This document shows, in pieces, positions 7,273-17,242 of a stretch of 36,630 nt of DNA. Within the stretch, counting starts at the first letter, position 1; every line of letters starts with the position of its first letter. Below the pieces are notes generated by a model. That model was not told where the DNA came from, ran no database searches, and saw nothing but the letters and a program-made list of their open reading frames with translations. The position numbers were made by a program, and so were the translations under genes. Origin of the DNA: Halalkalibacter okhensis (GTDB lineage Bacteria; Bacillota; Bacilli; Bacillales; Bacillaceae_D); the NCBI RefSeq assembly GCF_000787375.1, contig NZ_JRJU01000040.1, positions 1-36,630 on the forward strand, in the 5' to 3' direction.

Positions 7273-7332
7273 GGTAGCATCCCTCCTTCCATCATTAGAA
7301 TACCCATAAGGTAACTAATCATGAACGTTGGA

Positions 7333-8283
7333 TTAAGAGTTTGAAACTAAAGCTAACAGAATTGCTTTTTGTGCATGAAGTCGATTTTCTGCTTGATCAT
7401 ATACAGCAGATTGTTTGCCATCAATAATATCAGCAGCTACCTCTTCCCCACGATGAGCAGGTAAGCAATGCAAAAAGATGAAATCATCCTTAGCAAAGCT
7501 TGCTAATTGAGTATTCACTTGAAATTGACTAAATTGCTTCAAACGTTCTTCTTGTTCTTGCTCATAGCCCATACTTGCCCATACGTCTGTGTAAATTACA
7601 TCAGCATCTTTCACCGCTTCTTTGGGGTCGTTTGTTTGAACAAGTGTTGCGCCAGTTTCAGTGGCAGCTTTCTTTGCTTTCTCAAAAATTTCTTGATTTA
7701 CTTCATATCCTTCAGGTGTCGCAATACTTACATCCATTCCGACTTTTGCACCAGCTGCTAAAAGAGAGTGTGCTACATTGTTGCCATCTCCAACATAGGC
7801 TAATTTTAACCCTTTTAACGTGTTCTTATGTTCATAAATCGTTAATAAATCGGCCATTGCTTGGCAAGGGTGATAACCGTCTGTCAGGGCATTGATGACA
7901 GGAACAGTTGCATGCTCTGCTAGCTCCTCCACTACCTCATGCGAATTCGTACGAATCATGATGGCATCAACGTAACGCGAAAGCACATTAGCTGTATCTT
8001 TCACGGGCTCCCCTCTGCCAATTTGCATGTCGCGTGAGCTTAAAAATAAAGCATGCCCTCCTAACTGCGTCATTCCTACTTCAAAAGAGACACGCGTTCT
8101 AGTCGATGCATTCTCAAAAATCATTCCTAAGGATTTCCCCTTTAATGCCTCCGCATAATCAGCTTTGTTTTGCTTTATTGTAAGAGCACTTTTAAGCAAG
8201 GTCTCTATTTCATTTGGTGAGTAGTCAAGTAATGTGAGAAAATCACGTCCAAAAATTGTTTTGTTATCTATTGCTGTATTCAT
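7333..8283 (-). CDS. argF: Ornithine carbamoyltransferase
   Basis: A 316-residue enzyme that makes citrulline from ornithine and carbamoyl phosphate. Carbamoyl-phosphate-binding STRTR (about residues 60-64), a YHPCQAMAD segment and the HCLPAHRGEE segment with the ornithine-site Cys are all present. Last gene of the arginine cluster, 15 bases after carB, so it is translated from the same operon mRNA. The length is normal for anabolic OTC. Confidence 0.97.
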   Translation of the reverse strand: MNTAIDNKTIFGRDFLTLLDYSPNEIETLLKSALTIKQNKADYAEALKGKSLGMIFENASTRTRVSFEVGMTQLGGHALFLSSRDMQIGRGEPVKDTANVLSRYVDAIMIRTNSHEVVEELAEHATVPVINALTDGYHPCQAMADLLTIYEHKNTLKGLKLAYVGDGNNVAHSLLAAGAKVGMDVSIATPEGYEVNQEIFEKAKKAATETGATLVQTNDPKEAVKDADVIYTDVWASMGYEQEQEERLKQFSQFQVNTQLASFAKDDFIFLHCLPAHRGEEVAADIIDGKQSAVYDQAENRLHAQKAILLALVSNS

Positions 8284-8298
8284 TTCATGTCACGCCCT

Positions 8299-11200
8299 TT
8301 ACTTAATAAGTTCCTTCTCTTTTAACCACCAGTCTTGAATTGCATGATAATGCATTTCTTTTACGTTTAACGCTTTTAACATAACATCTAATGTCGTTAA
8401 TTCAGAAATAACCGTGCAGCGCTGCCTTAAGGCTTCTTGGCGATGTAAGGTGCCATCTTTTGTACCAAGCTTTGGTAAACTTATAAGCGCAATAGCTTCA
8501 TCTGTCTGTACCCATTCTGAAAAGTCATCAGTTATAAGAGTAAATCCTAATTTTTGCAGCTTGTTAGCATACGTGCCAAATTCACCTTTAAATTCCTCAG
8601 CTACATCAATAAAAATCGAACCTTTTTGTGTGAAGAGCTTCGGCTTTGACTGTTGTGACCAAACAAAGGCTTTTAAAAAAGCTTCATCAAGGTCTGCTCC
8701 CATACTCATCAACTCTCCAGTTGATTTCATTTCAGCTTCCAAAAGCGGATCAAGTCCCGCTAATTTCTGATAAGAGAAAACAGGTGCCTTGACTGTATAA
8801 AATTTTGGTTCTGGTAACGTACGATTAAATAAGCCCAAATCTGACATAGACGCACCTAAAAGTAACTGCACTGTGTAGTCAATTAATGATTGATTAGAAA
8901 TTTTACTTAATATAGGCACCGTTCTTGATGCACGTGGATTAATTTCAATCACATATAATTGTTTTTCAAACAACACAAATTGAATATTAAAAATGCCCTT
9001 AAAGTCCATTCCCTTTGCAATTCTATCTGTATACTCATACACGAGTTCCTTAATCTCTTCTGAAATCGAATATGGTGGAGTAACAGCAGTACTGTCACCA
9101 GAGTGAACACCTGCACGTTCAACGTGTTCAAACATTCCGGCAATACATACATTCTCTCCGTCCGTTAGCGCATCCACTTCTAGCTCGATTCCTGGATAAT
9201 AGGCATCAATAAGTAGTGGAAATGCAGGAGTATATTCGTCATCTTCTAAGTAAGAGACAAATTCCGTTTTCGATTCAAATAACATCATTCCCTGACCACC
9301 AATGACGTAAGAAGGTCTAATTAAAACTGGGTACCCGATTTGTTCTGCTTTTACTAGTGCATCATCTTCATTTGCCGCGGTTACACCTGGGATATGTGGA
9401 ACATTAACTTCCTGCATGAAGGAATAAAAACGTCCTCGATCCTCAAGCTGGTCAATTGTATCAAGATTTGTACCATACAGTTTCACTCCAGCCGCTTCTA
9501 ATCCTTCAACTAAGGAAATGGCTGTTTGTCCTCCTAATTGAACAATGACACCTTCCACTTGCTCTAAATCGATAACATTTAATACATCCTCGACTGTTAA
9601 TGGTTCGAAATAAAGACGATCTGCCGTGGCATAATCGGTACTGACCGTTTCAGGGTTGTTATTCATCATAATAGCTTCATATCCAAGACGGTGAAGGCTT
9701 TGGATTCCTTGAACAGAGCAGTAGTCAAATTCAATTCCTTGCCCAATTCGAATTGGACCAGATCCAATTAAAAGAATCTTCTTTTTCCCAGATTGTGGGA
9801 TCATATCATGTTCCCCAGACCAGCTTGAGTAAAAATAAGCGGTTGAAGCTGTAAATTCACCTGCACAAGTATCAACCATTTTATAGGAAGGGGTAACATT
9901 GAATTTCAATCGTTTTTCTCTAATTTGTTGTTCCTTCACGCCCCAAACAGCAGCAAGCCATGCATCTGTAAATCCTGCTTTTTTGAAGGTTTTGAGCTGC
10001 TCTTTTGTTATGTTAAGAAAACTTGTTTCTTTTGCTTGATTTTCCAATTTGATTAACCGCTCAAATGCTTGCAAGAAAAAGGCATTAATAGATGTAATCT
10101 CATGTAATGTTTGGCATGAATACTCTCTTCTTAACAGTTCTAGCAGAATAAAGAACCTGCGATCGTCCGCATGTTTAACTAAGTACAATAACTCTTCGTC
10201 TGACTTTTTTGTTACAGATGGAAGATCTAATCCATTCGTTTTCAGCTCTAAAGAACGAACAGCTTTTTGAATCCCTGCTTCTAAATTCCGTTCAATTGCC
10301 ATGACCTCACCAGTAGCCTTCATTTGTGTTCCTAGTTTCCGCTCTGCATGAACAAATTTGTCAAATGGCCAACGTGGAAATTTAACAACAACATAATCAA
10401 GTGCAGGCTCAAAACTAGCGTAAGTATGTCCTGTTACAGGATTAATAATTTCATGCAAGTTGTAACCAATGCTTACCTTTGCGGCCATTTGTGCAATTGG
10501 GTAACCAGTTGCTTTTGACGCAAGAGCAGAAGAACGACTAACACGTGGATTAACTTCAATTAGATAGTATTGCTTACTGTAAGGGTCCAAAGCAAATTGA
10601 ATGTTACAGCCACCAACAATACCAAGTGCACGAATGATTTTAACTGAGCACGTACGTAGCATTTGGTATTCTACATCCGTTAACGTTTGCGAAGGGGCAA
10701 CTACAATCGAATCTCCTGTATGAATTCCTACAGGGTCAATATTTTCCATATTACAAATGGTAATGCACGTGTCGTTGCTATCACGCATAACCTCATATTC
10801 AATTTCTTTAAAACCAGCAATGCTTTTTTCGATTAAACATTGGCTAATCGGACTAAGAGAAAGGCCACCTTTGATGATTTGCTTTAATTCCTTTTCATCA
10901 GAGGCGATTCCTCCTCCTGCTCCTCCAAGTGTATAGGCAGGACGCACAATGATTGGGTACCCTACCTCATTCGCAAATGTAATCGCCGCTTCACTTGTCG
11001 TAACAATTTCGCTCTCAGGGACTGGCTCATTTAATTCTTGCATTAATGCACGAAAAGCCTCACGATCTTCCCCTTTTTTAATCGATTCAATCGGTGTACC
11101 TAGTAAATCAACACCGTATTTTTCTAGAATCCCTTTATCATGAAGATCCATTGCTAAGTTTAATCCCGTTTGCCCTCCAAGAGTGGCGAGGATACCATCG

Positions 11201-11448
11201 GGCTTTTCTTTTTGGATGATAACCTCGACACTCTCTACTGTTAGAGGTTCAAAGTACACTCGATCAGCACATGATTCATCTGTCATAACCGTTGCAGGAT
11301 TGTTATTGACGAGGATAACTTTTATTCCTTCTTCTTTTAATGCAAGACACGCTTGCGTTCCGGCATAGTCAAACTCTGCTGCTTGCCCAATGACAATCGG
11401 TCCTGAGCCAATAACGAGCACTTTCTTTAGCTGTTCTTGTTTAGGCAT
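8299..11448 (-). CDS. carB: Carbamoyl-phosphate synthase, large subunit (arginine-specific)
   Basis: A 1049-residue protein with the duplicated ATP-grasp architecture. The first half begins KKVLVIGSGPIVIGQAAEFD, and the second repeat starts near residue 555 with KKILLIGSGPIRIGQGIEFD. A shorter C-terminal allosteric domain follows. It uses ammonia from CarA, bicarbonate and two ATP to make carbamoyl phosphate. The length is close to the arginine-specific CarB of B. subtilis rather than the longer PyrAB. Its ATG overlaps the end of carA by 8 bases, so the two are translationally coupled. Placement inside the arg operon argues for arginine control. Confidence 0.97.
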   Translation of the reverse strand: MPKQEQLKKVLVIGSGPIVIGQAAEFDYAGTQACLALKEEGIKVILVNNNPATVMTDESCADRVYFEPLTVESVEVIIQKEKPDGILATLGGQTGLNLAMDLHDKGILEKYGVDLLGTPIESIKKGEDREAFRALMQELNEPVPESEIVTTSEAAITFANEVGYPIIVRPAYTLGGAGGGIASDEKELKQIIKGGLSLSPISQCLIEKSIAGFKEIEYEVMRDSNDTCITICNMENIDPVGIHTGDSIVVAPSQTLTDVEYQMLRTCSVKIIRALGIVGGCNIQFALDPYSKQYYLIEVNPRVSRSSALASKATGYPIAQMAAKVSIGYNLHEIINPVTGHTYASFEPALDYVVVKFPRWPFDKFVHAERKLGTQMKATGEVMAIERNLEAGIQKAVRSLELKTNGLDLPSVTKKSDEELLYLVKHADDRRFFILLELLRREYSCQTLHEITSINAFFLQAFERLIKLENQAKETSFLNITKEQLKTFKKAGFTDAWLAAVWGVKEQQIREKRLKFNVTPSYKMVDTCAGEFTASTAYFYSSWSGEHDMIPQSGKKKILLIGSGPIRIGQGIEFDYCSVQGIQSLHRLGYEAIMMNNNPETVSTDYATADRLYFEPLTVEDVLNVIDLEQVEGVIVQLGGQTAISLVEGLEAAGVKLYGTNLDTIDQLEDRGRFYSFMQEVNVPHIPGVTAANEDDALVKAEQIGYPVLIRPSYVIGGQGMMLFESKTEFVSYLEDDEYTPAFPLLIDAYYPGIELEVDALTDGENVCIAGMFEHVERAGVHSGDSTAVTPPYSISEEIKELVYEYTDRIAKGMDFKGIFNIQFVLFEKQLYVIEINPRASRTVPILSKISNQSLIDYTVQLLLGASMSDLGLFNRTLPEPKFYTVKAPVFSYQKLAGLDPLLEAEMKSTGELMSMGADLDEAFLKAFVWSQQSKPKLFTQKGSIFIDVAEEFKGEFGTYANKLQKLGFTLITDDFSEWVQTDEAIALISLPKLGTKDGTLHRQEALRQRCTVISELTTLDVMLKALNVKEMHYHAIQDWWLKEKELIK

Positions 11449-12520
11449 ATGCTTTCTCTCTCCCCTTGTTGCTTAGCATTTCTATGAAAGTATAGAAGAG
11501 TTGCTCACTATCTGATGGTCCTGGATGAGCTTCTGGATGAAACTGAACCGTAAAAACTGGATATTGCTTATGAATGAGTCCTTCAACGGAAGAATCATTA
11601 ATATTCATAAATTTCGCTTCAAACCCTGTTCCTTCAAGTGATTCTTCCTTTACGACATAGCTATGATTTTGTGATGTCATATAAACCTTGTTTGTTATTA
11701 AATCAATAACTGGTTGATTCGCACCGCGATGGCCAAACGTTAATTTTTCTGTATCTGCACCAAAAGCGAGCGCAAGCAGTTGATGCCCAAGACAAATTCC
11801 CATAGTTGGATAACTCATCGCTACTTTTTTAATAGTCGGAAGAAGATCTTCTAGTTGCTTTGGATTCCCAGGTCCATTTGTATACATCACTCCGTCTGGC
11901 TGAAGAGTTTGAATCTCTTCAAACGAAGTATTGTAAGGAACAAGAGAAACTTTACTTCCTTGTTCAATCAATGAATCTAAAATCGATTTCTTGTAACCAA
12001 AATCAACCATAACAATGTGATGATCCCCATTGCCATATGTTTTTATTGTTTTCGTTGATACTTCTGGTACTACTTCCTGCTGACCAAGCGGAGTAGATTG
12101 GTTGAATGCTAGATTCGTTGGATCTGTTGTAATAATCGCTCGCATATCTCCCTGTTCTCGTATCCGTTTCACAATTGCTCTTGTATCGACCCCAGATATG
12201 AGTGGAATTGAATGCTTTTCACAGTATGACTCTAGGGATGAACATGATTCATAATGGAATCCTTCATTTGATAGTTCACTTACTAATAAGGCATTCACCT
12301 GTGGAATCACACTCTCAAAGTCAACTTCATTCACTCCATAATTCCCAATTAGCGGATACGTGAACACGACCATCTGCCCTTTAAACGATGGATCACTTAA
12401 CACTTCCTGATATCCAGACATCCCTGTAAAAAACACGATCTCTCCATGAACTTCCTTTTCGTTTCCATGAAGTATTCCTTCAAACATCTCACCGTTTTCT
12501 AATACTACGTATCCTTTCAT
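11441..12520 (-). CDS. carA: Carbamoyl-phosphate synthase, small subunit
   Basis: A 359-residue glutamine amidotransferase subunit. The N-terminal CarA domain (GYVVLENGEMFEGILHG, FTGMSGYQEVLSDPS) is followed by a class I GATase domain with the nucleophile Cys in GICLGHQLLALA and the His/Glu pair in FHPEAHPGPSD. The ATG at 12520 is chosen because GGTGGAGGG forms the RBS 7 bases upstream; the longer frame from 12538 would translate through that RBS. It overlaps carB by 8 bases. A 107-base gap separates it from argD and holds a candidate ARG box. Confidence 0.96.
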   Translation of the reverse strand: MKGYVVLENGEMFEGILHGNEKEVHGEIVFFTGMSGYQEVLSDPSFKGQMVVFTYPLIGNYGVNEVDFESVIPQVNALLVSELSNEGFHYESCSSLESYCEKHSIPLISGVDTRAIVKRIREQGDMRAIITTDPTNLAFNQSTPLGQQEVVPEVSTKTIKTYGNGDHHIVMVDFGYKKSILDSLIEQGSKVSLVPYNTSFEEIQTLQPDGVMYTNGPGNPKQLEDLLPTIKKVAMSYPTMGICLGHQLLALAFGADTEKLTFGHRGANQPVIDLITNKVYMTSQNHSYVVKEESLEGTGFEAKFMNINDSSVEGLIHKQYPVFTVQFHPEAHPGPSDSEQLFYTFIEMLSNKGREKAYA

Positions 12521-12559
12521 CTGATTCCCTCCACCCATTGACGAATACTTATACTAATC

Positions 12560-12595
12560 GTTTAATTTTTATACATGCTTTTTTATATAAAAGCA
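12560..12595 (-). promoter_or_regulatory. Candidate internal ARG box and hairpin between argD and carA
   Basis: On the minus strand CATGTATAAAAATTAAAC (12560-12577) resembles the Bacillus AhrC operator, CATGAATAAAAATTCAAG as I remember it, at 15 of 18 positions. The 15-mer ATGTATAAAAATTAA within it also occurs, on the opposite strand, at the argC promoter (16968-16982). Overlapping it is a short hairpin TGCTTTT/AAAAGCA (12576-12594). The gap may give separate control of carAB-argF. No clear promoter was confirmed. Confidence 0.5.
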
Positions 12596-12627
12596 CTACC
12601 TCATTCTGTAGTGACTATTCCTTCATC

Positions 12628-13794
12628 CTATATGTTGACACTTTGTTTTTGTTCTAATTTTTGGAAGACAGTAACCAAAATTTCACTTGCACGTTCCAAT
12701 TCATTTTTTGTTGCTACTAAAGGTGGCAAAATACGAAGAACCTTTGGACCAGCTGGTAAGACAAGCAATCCTTTCTCCATGCAATCCTTAATGATTGGTG
12801 CTACTTCCATTTGGCAAGCTACTCCTAGCATAAGTCCTTTTCCACGAATTTCTTCTACGATTGAATATTTCCCTAACTTCTGTTCCAATTCAAGCTTAAA
12901 CCATTCTCCATTTTCTTGAACGGATTTCAGCAGCTTGGGGTTAAATACTTCTGTTAACACAGCTTGCGCCGCAGCCATCGCGAGAGGATTCCCACCAAAC
13001 GTAGAGCCATGACTTCCAGGAGAAAACGCTTCTTTTAAGTGTTCTTTTCCAATTAAAGCTCCAACAGGAAAACCATTACCAAGTCCTTTTGCAACAGTAA
13101 TGATGTCAGGAGATAGCGCTAATTGTTCATAGGCAAATGCTGTACCAGTACGACCGATTCCTGTTTGCACTTCGTCGATAATCAACAGACAACCAAATTG
13201 GTCACATATAGCCTTAAGTGCCTCCGCGTACTCTTCACTCATCAAGCGAATACCGCCTTCGCCTTGAATAACCTCAACCATAATAGCAGCAGTCTTGTCA
13301 GTAACCGCGTTTTTTAATGCATGAGTATCATTCATCTCAATATATGAGAACTCTGTTAATAGAGGACCAAATCCTTGATGGATTTTATCTTGCCCAGTCG
13401 CTGCCATACTCCCAAGCGTTCGACCATGAAATGAGTTCGTTAAACTTACAATATGGTGTTTTCCTGTTGACTTTCTCGCCAGTTTAATGGCAGCTTCATT
13501 TGCTTCTGCACCACTATTACAGAAAAAGACGTAATCACCCACACTGTGGTCTACAAGATGCTTTGCCACTTGCTCTTGCCCTTCAATTTGAAATAGGTTA
13601 GAGACATGCCAGATCTTCTTCATTTGTTCTTCAACTGCAGAAACTACTTTGGGGTGACAGTGTCCTAAATTACAAACAGCTATTCCCGAAATAAAGTCTA
13701 AATACTCCTTGCCATCTGCATCAATTAGTTTCGATCCAATCCCTTTTACAGGTGTAATATTCCATCTAGCATAGGTTGGGAAAAGTGCACTCAA
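12628..13794 (-). CDS. argD: Acetylornithine aminotransferase
   Basis: A 388-residue class III PLP aminotransferase that converts N-acetylglutamate semialdehyde to N-acetylornithine. Visible are SGIAVCNLGHCHPKV, the FCNSGAEANEAAIKLAR phosphate-binding region, LLIIDEVQTGIGRTG and the PLP lysine in TVAKGLGNGFPVGA. It starts at TTG with RBS AAGGAGG a few bases upstream; no in-frame ATG is nearby. It follows argB by 12 bases. Confidence 0.96.
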   Translation of the reverse strand: MSALFPTYARWNITPVKGIGSKLIDADGKEYLDFISGIAVCNLGHCHPKVVSAVEEQMKKIWHVSNLFQIEGQEQVAKHLVDHSVGDYVFFCNSGAEANEAAIKLARKSTGKHHIVSLTNSFHGRTLGSMAATGQDKIHQGFGPLLTEFSYIEMNDTHALKNAVTDKTAAIMVEVIQGEGGIRLMSEEYAEALKAICDQFGCLLIIDEVQTGIGRTGTAFAYEQLALSPDIITVAKGLGNGFPVGALIGKEHLKEAFSPGSHGSTFGGNPLAMAAAQAVLTEVFNPKLLKSVQENGEWFKLELEQKLGKYSIVEEIRGKGLMLGVACQMEVAPIIKDCMEKGLLVLPAGPKVLRILPPLVATKNELERASEILVTVFQKLEQKQSVNI

Positions 13795-13806
13795 TTTTTG
13801 TCCTCC

Positions 13807-14592
13807 TTACGAAACATATAGCTTTATTTTTGATTTTATAATTGTCGTACCTTGTACCGAACCATCTTTTCCAACATTGGTTGATTTTCCATTCATGATC
13901 ATAACCGATTGGATATTGCCTGTTAATGTTGAGAGGGCTGCTTTTACCTTTGGAATCATCCCACCATAAATGGTTCCATCAGCAATATAGGATTCAATTT
14001 CTTCTGTTGACACTTTCTCAAGACATTTTCCATCTTTTAAGATCCCATCAACATCTGTAACAAAAACTAATTGCTCTGCTCCTAACTCCTTTGCAATAGC
14101 TCCTGCTGCACTATCTGCATTTACGTTATAATGAGTTCCCTCATTATTCATCCCAATTGGTGCAACAACAGGAATCATATTCAGCTCCATTAATGAGAGA
14201 AGTAGATTCGTATTCACCTTTGTCGGCTCCCCTACATAACCTAACATCCCTTCATTAACCGGTTTCACCTCAATTAACTTACCATCACAGCCAGACAATC
14301 CAACTGCCTGCCCCCCTGCCTGATGTAAACTTGTTACCACTTGTTTATTGACCTTGCCACATAGAACCATTTCAGCTGTGTCTAACACATCTTCCGTCGT
14401 TTTGCGGAGGCCATCAACAAATTCAGACTTAATATCTAGTTTTTGCAAAAGTTGATTAATAGCAGGTCCGCCGCCATGCACAATGATTGGGTGTTTTCCG
14501 TTCTTTTGCATTGTCACAACACTTTTGAAAAACTCTTCTGATAATTCAGCGATGGTGCTGCCTCCACATTTGATAACGACAATATCTTTCAC
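13807..14592 (-). CDS. argB: Acetylglutamate kinase
   Basis: A 261-residue amino-acid kinase fold protein that phosphorylates N-acetylglutamate. It has VIKCGGSTIAE at the N-terminus (GG turn), IIVHGGGPAINQLL, an arginine-sensor-free short N-terminus, and PVVAPIGMNNEG, NADSAAGAIA and DVDGIL further on. It starts at GTG with a GGAGGGG RBS 6 bases upstream. It lies 25 bases after argJ. The absence of an N-terminal extension suggests the non-hexameric form, so feedback by arginine is more likely at ArgJ; this is inference. Confidence 0.96.
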   Translation of the reverse strand: MKDIVVIKCGGSTIAELSEEFFKSVVTMQKNGKHPIIVHGGGPAINQLLQKLDIKSEFVDGLRKTTEDVLDTAEMVLCGKVNKQVVTSLHQAGGQAVGLSGCDGKLIEVKPVNEGMLGYVGEPTKVNTNLLLSLMELNMIPVVAPIGMNNEGTHYNVNADSAAGAIAKELGAEQLVFVTDVDGILKDGKCLEKVSTEEIESYIADGTIYGGMIPKVKAALSTLTGNIQSVMIMNGKSTNVGKDGSVQGTTIIKSKIKLYVS

Positions 14593-14617
14593 TACTTTCC
14601 CCTCCCAAATCGTACTA

Positions 14618-15853
14618 CTATGTTCTATATCCTGCGTTTATTCTCACATAATCATATGATAGGTCGCAGCCCCATGCTTTTCCTCTACCTTCTCCAACAT
14701 GTAGATTAACTTTTATAACAATTGTTTCATTGTCTTCCATATATGCCTTTGCTTCTTCTTCTGAAAAAGAGATAGGCTGGCTGTTAATAAGTGTTTGAAC
14801 AGGTCCAATCGCTATATCGATGGTGTCTGGATTAATCTGGCATCCACTGTAACCAACAGCACAAATAATTCTTCCCCAGTTTGCATCCGTACCATAAACC
14901 GCCGACTTTACTAAATCAGAACCGACTATTTTCTTTGCTACTTTCCCCGCCTCTTCATCCGTTAAGGCTCCAGTAACCTGAACTTCAATTAATTTCGTTG
15001 CCCCTTCACCATCTCTTGCAATTTGCTTTGCTAACGATTCACACGTTTTTTTAAGAGCTTGATAAAAACCTTCCCAATCAGGATGTGCTGGTGTAAGAGC
15101 TTCGTTTTCTGCTAATCCTGAAGCCATGACAACGACCATGTCATTTGTTGATGTGTCACCATCAACCGTTATTCGATTAAATGTTTGATTTGTAATAGAT
15201 GATAACGCTTCTTGTAATACATTTGATTCAACATTTGCATCAGTTGTGACAAACGATAGCATTGTCGCCATATTCGGATTAATCATTCCAGATCCTTTTG
15301 CGACGCCGCCTATCGAAATCGTTTTTCCATCTACAACTGTCTGATAACACACTTTTTTATTGATCGTATCTGTTGTTAAAATCGCTTCGTTAAACGACTC
15401 AGCTCCTTGTAATGTTGCATTTGGTGACAGGTTAGTAATACCCGGTAATATTTTTTCCATTGGTAAGTACTCACCGATGACACCTGTAGATGTCACTGCA
15501 ACATAATGAGGGGGCAGGTTAAAGTGTTTGGCACTTTCATTTCTCATTTGATAAGCATCTTCTAACCCTTTTTCACCGGTACAAGCATTTGCGTTCCCAC
15601 TGTTAACAACTAAAGCCTGAATCTTGCCTTCTTTTGCGATTGACTCCTTCGTTACTTTTAATGGAGCAGCTTGAATTCTGTTACACGTATAAACGGCAGC
15701 TACATGTGCTGGCACTTCACAATAAATGGCACCAAGATCTAGCCTTTTTCTTTTCACTCCTGTATGTAGTCCAATGGCTTGGAATCCTCTTGGAGTGACA
15801 ATACTTCCGTTGTCTACTTCTGTTATCTCTGCTACACTCGCAATGCCTTTCAT
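14618..15853 (-). CDS. argJ: Bifunctional ornithine acetyltransferase / N-acetylglutamate synthase
   Basis: A 411-residue ArgJ family protein. It recycles the acetyl group from acetylornithine to glutamate and, in bifunctional forms, also uses acetyl-CoA. The self-cleavage and nucleophile Thr lies in KGSGMINPNMATMLSFV (about residue 188). VTSTGVIGEYLPM, TVDGDTSTND and GTDANWGRI are also present. The ATG at 15853 is chosen with RBS AAGGTGG 7 bases upstream. An earlier ATG at 15871 overlaps the argC stop codon (TAATG) and would place that RBS inside the coding sequence. No separate argA or argE is needed with this enzyme. Confidence 0.96.
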   Translation of the reverse strand: MKGIASVAEITEVDNGSIVTPRGFQAIGLHTGVKRKRLDLGAIYCEVPAHVAAVYTCNRIQAAPLKVTKESIAKEGKIQALVVNSGNANACTGEKGLEDAYQMRNESAKHFNLPPHYVAVTSTGVIGEYLPMEKILPGITNLSPNATLQGAESFNEAILTTDTINKKVCYQTVVDGKTISIGGVAKGSGMINPNMATMLSFVTTDANVESNVLQEALSSITNQTFNRITVDGDTSTNDMVVVMASGLAENEALTPAHPDWEGFYQALKKTCESLAKQIARDGEGATKLIEVQVTGALTDEEAGKVAKKIVGSDLVKSAVYGTDANWGRIICAVGYSGCQINPDTIDIAIGPVQTLINSQPISFSEEEAKAYMEDNETIVIKVNLHVGEGRGKAWGCDLSYDYVRINAGYRT

Positions 15854-15870
15854 AAGATGACCACCTTCCA

Positions 15871-16908
15871 TTATGGATACATAGGAACAAGAGATAGCCC
15901 TGTGCTTTCTTCGAATCCATGCATTAAATTTAGATTTTGAATTGCTTGACCTGACGCACCCTTCACCACGTTGTCAATAACAGAAACGATAGTAATACGC
16001 CCCGTTCGTTCATCGTATGTTAGGCCTATATCACAATAATTACTACCATATACTTCTTTCGTTGCAGGGTATGCTCCCTCTGGCCTAATCCGAACAAATG
16101 GCTCATTTTTATACGCTTCTTTATACAAATGACGCAGCATTTCTTCTGAGATTGGCTGTTTTGCTTTTGCATAAATGGTAGCCATAATTCCTCGAACCAT
16201 TGGAACTAAATGAGGTTGGAATGTGATTGTTTCAACTTTTTCATCCCACTCTTGTAAGGTTTGCTCAATCTCTGGTATGTGTTTATGTTGGTTTATCTGA
16301 TATATTTTAAAGTTTTCATTCATTTCACTAAAATGAGTAATGGCAGAAGGAGACCTGCCTGCTCCAGATGTACCTGACTTAGCATCAATAATAATCGATT
16401 CCACATCAATCAACTTATTTTTCACTAATGGAGCAAGACCGAGTAGTGTTGCTGTTGGGTAACACCCAGGATTAGAGATAATCTGCGCCTTCTTAATCGC
16501 TTCTCGATTCCACTCTGGCAGACCGTATACAGCATCCTTAATTAACGCTAATGGTGCTGCTTCACGTTTGTACCACTTTTCATATACGTCTGGATTTTGT
16601 AACCGTAAATCCCCAGATAAATCAATGACCTTGCAACCTGCTTCAGCAATCTGTCCAGACCACTCAGCAGAAACTCCTGGAGGTGTTGCAAGAAAAACCA
16701 TATCAACTTCATCTTTTATCGTTGTCACATTAATAGATTTTAACGTTTGAGTATAGATATCTGATACATGTGGGTATGACTCTTGTATATTCATACCTTC
16801 TTTTGATGATGTATACAAAACAACCTCTTGCACATGAGGATGTTGGTTTAATAATCTTAATAGTTCTGCGCCACCGTAACCTGTAGCCCCAATAATACCA
16901 ACTCTCAT
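15871..16908 (-). CDS. argC: N-acetyl-gamma-glutamyl-phosphate reductase
   Basis: A 345-residue NADPH-dependent reductase and the first gene of the arginine operon. The dinucleotide-binding [18 protein letters not shown] lies at the N-terminus. The catalytic Cys is in [10 protein letters not shown] (about residue 148). SGTSGAGR and HKHIPEIEQ follow. It begins at ATG with an RBS-like GGAGAGGG 4 to 5 bases upstream. A good promoter lies about 50-80 bases upstream. Confidence 0.97.
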   Translation of the reverse strand: MRVGIIGATGYGGAELLRLLNQHPHVQEVVLYTSSKEGMNIQESYPHVSDIYTQTLKSINVTTIKDEVDMVFLATPPGVSAEWSGQIAEAGCKVIDLSGDLRLQNPDVYEKWYKREAAPLALIKDAVYGLPEWNREAIKKAQIISNPGCYPTATLLGLAPLVKNKLIDVESIIIDAKSGTSGAGRSPSAITHFSEMNENFKIYQINQHKHIPEIEQTLQEWDEKVETITFQPHLVPMVRGIMATIYAKAKQPISEEMLRHLYKEAYKNEPFVRIRPEGAYPATKEVYGSNYCDIGLTYDERTGRITIVSVIDNVVKGASGQAIQNLNLMHGFEESTGLSLVPMYP

Positions 16909-16958
16909 TATTCCCTCTCCTAACTTTTCTATATCTGCTCTTTTTGATCTTGGTACTC

Positions 16959-16987
16959 ATTATATCTATGTATAAAAATTAATTCAA
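16959..16987 (-). promoter_or_regulatory. Promoter of the arg operon
   Basis: On the minus strand TTGAAT (16982-16987) and TATAAT (16959-16964) are separated by exactly 17 bases. The leader to the argC ATG is about 45 bases. The candidate ARG box covers the spacer and part of the -35. Confidence 0.75.
16967..16984 (-). promoter_or_regulatory. Candidate ARG box (AhrC/ArgR operator) at the argC promoter
   Basis: Read on plus, TATGTATAAAAATTAATT resembles the AhrC operator consensus at about 13 of 18 positions. It shares a 15-mer with the carA-proximal site at 12560-12577. It overlaps the -35 and the spacer, the expected place for repression by arginine. Confidence 0.55.
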
Positions 16988-17174
16988 CTGTATTTTTATT
17001 TTATTTTACCTATTTTTCTGTCATATCAATTTATTCAGTATTTCATACCATTTTATTTGACTCAATGGTGGTCGTAATTCAAGCAAAAGGAGTGAACATG
17101 AAATTATTATAGATCGTTGTCTGCCTTTTGTGTCTGTCTCATATTAGATTAGGAAAAGCCTACTCATTTAAAAG

Positions 17175-17220
17175 CCAGGAGTGAAACAGAACGTCTCCTG
17201 GTGGTTCTATTTTTGTATTT
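17175..17220 (+). other. Terminator-like hairpin in the argC upstream gap
   Basis: CCAGGAG (17175-17181) pairs with CTCCTGG (17195-17201). A T-rich stretch TATTTTTGTATTTTT follows 6 bases later. There is no gene upstream on plus except a 4-codon frame at 17098-17112 (ATG to TAG) with a strong RBS, AAAAGGAG. It may be the remnant end of a lost gene. Confidence 0.4.
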
Positions 17221-17242
17221 TTAAGCGAATCACGAGACTTGT

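Noticed and set aside
7068-7277. Plus-strand frame opposite yjzC
   Set aside because: Shadow of yjzC; no RBS and no resemblance to a protein.
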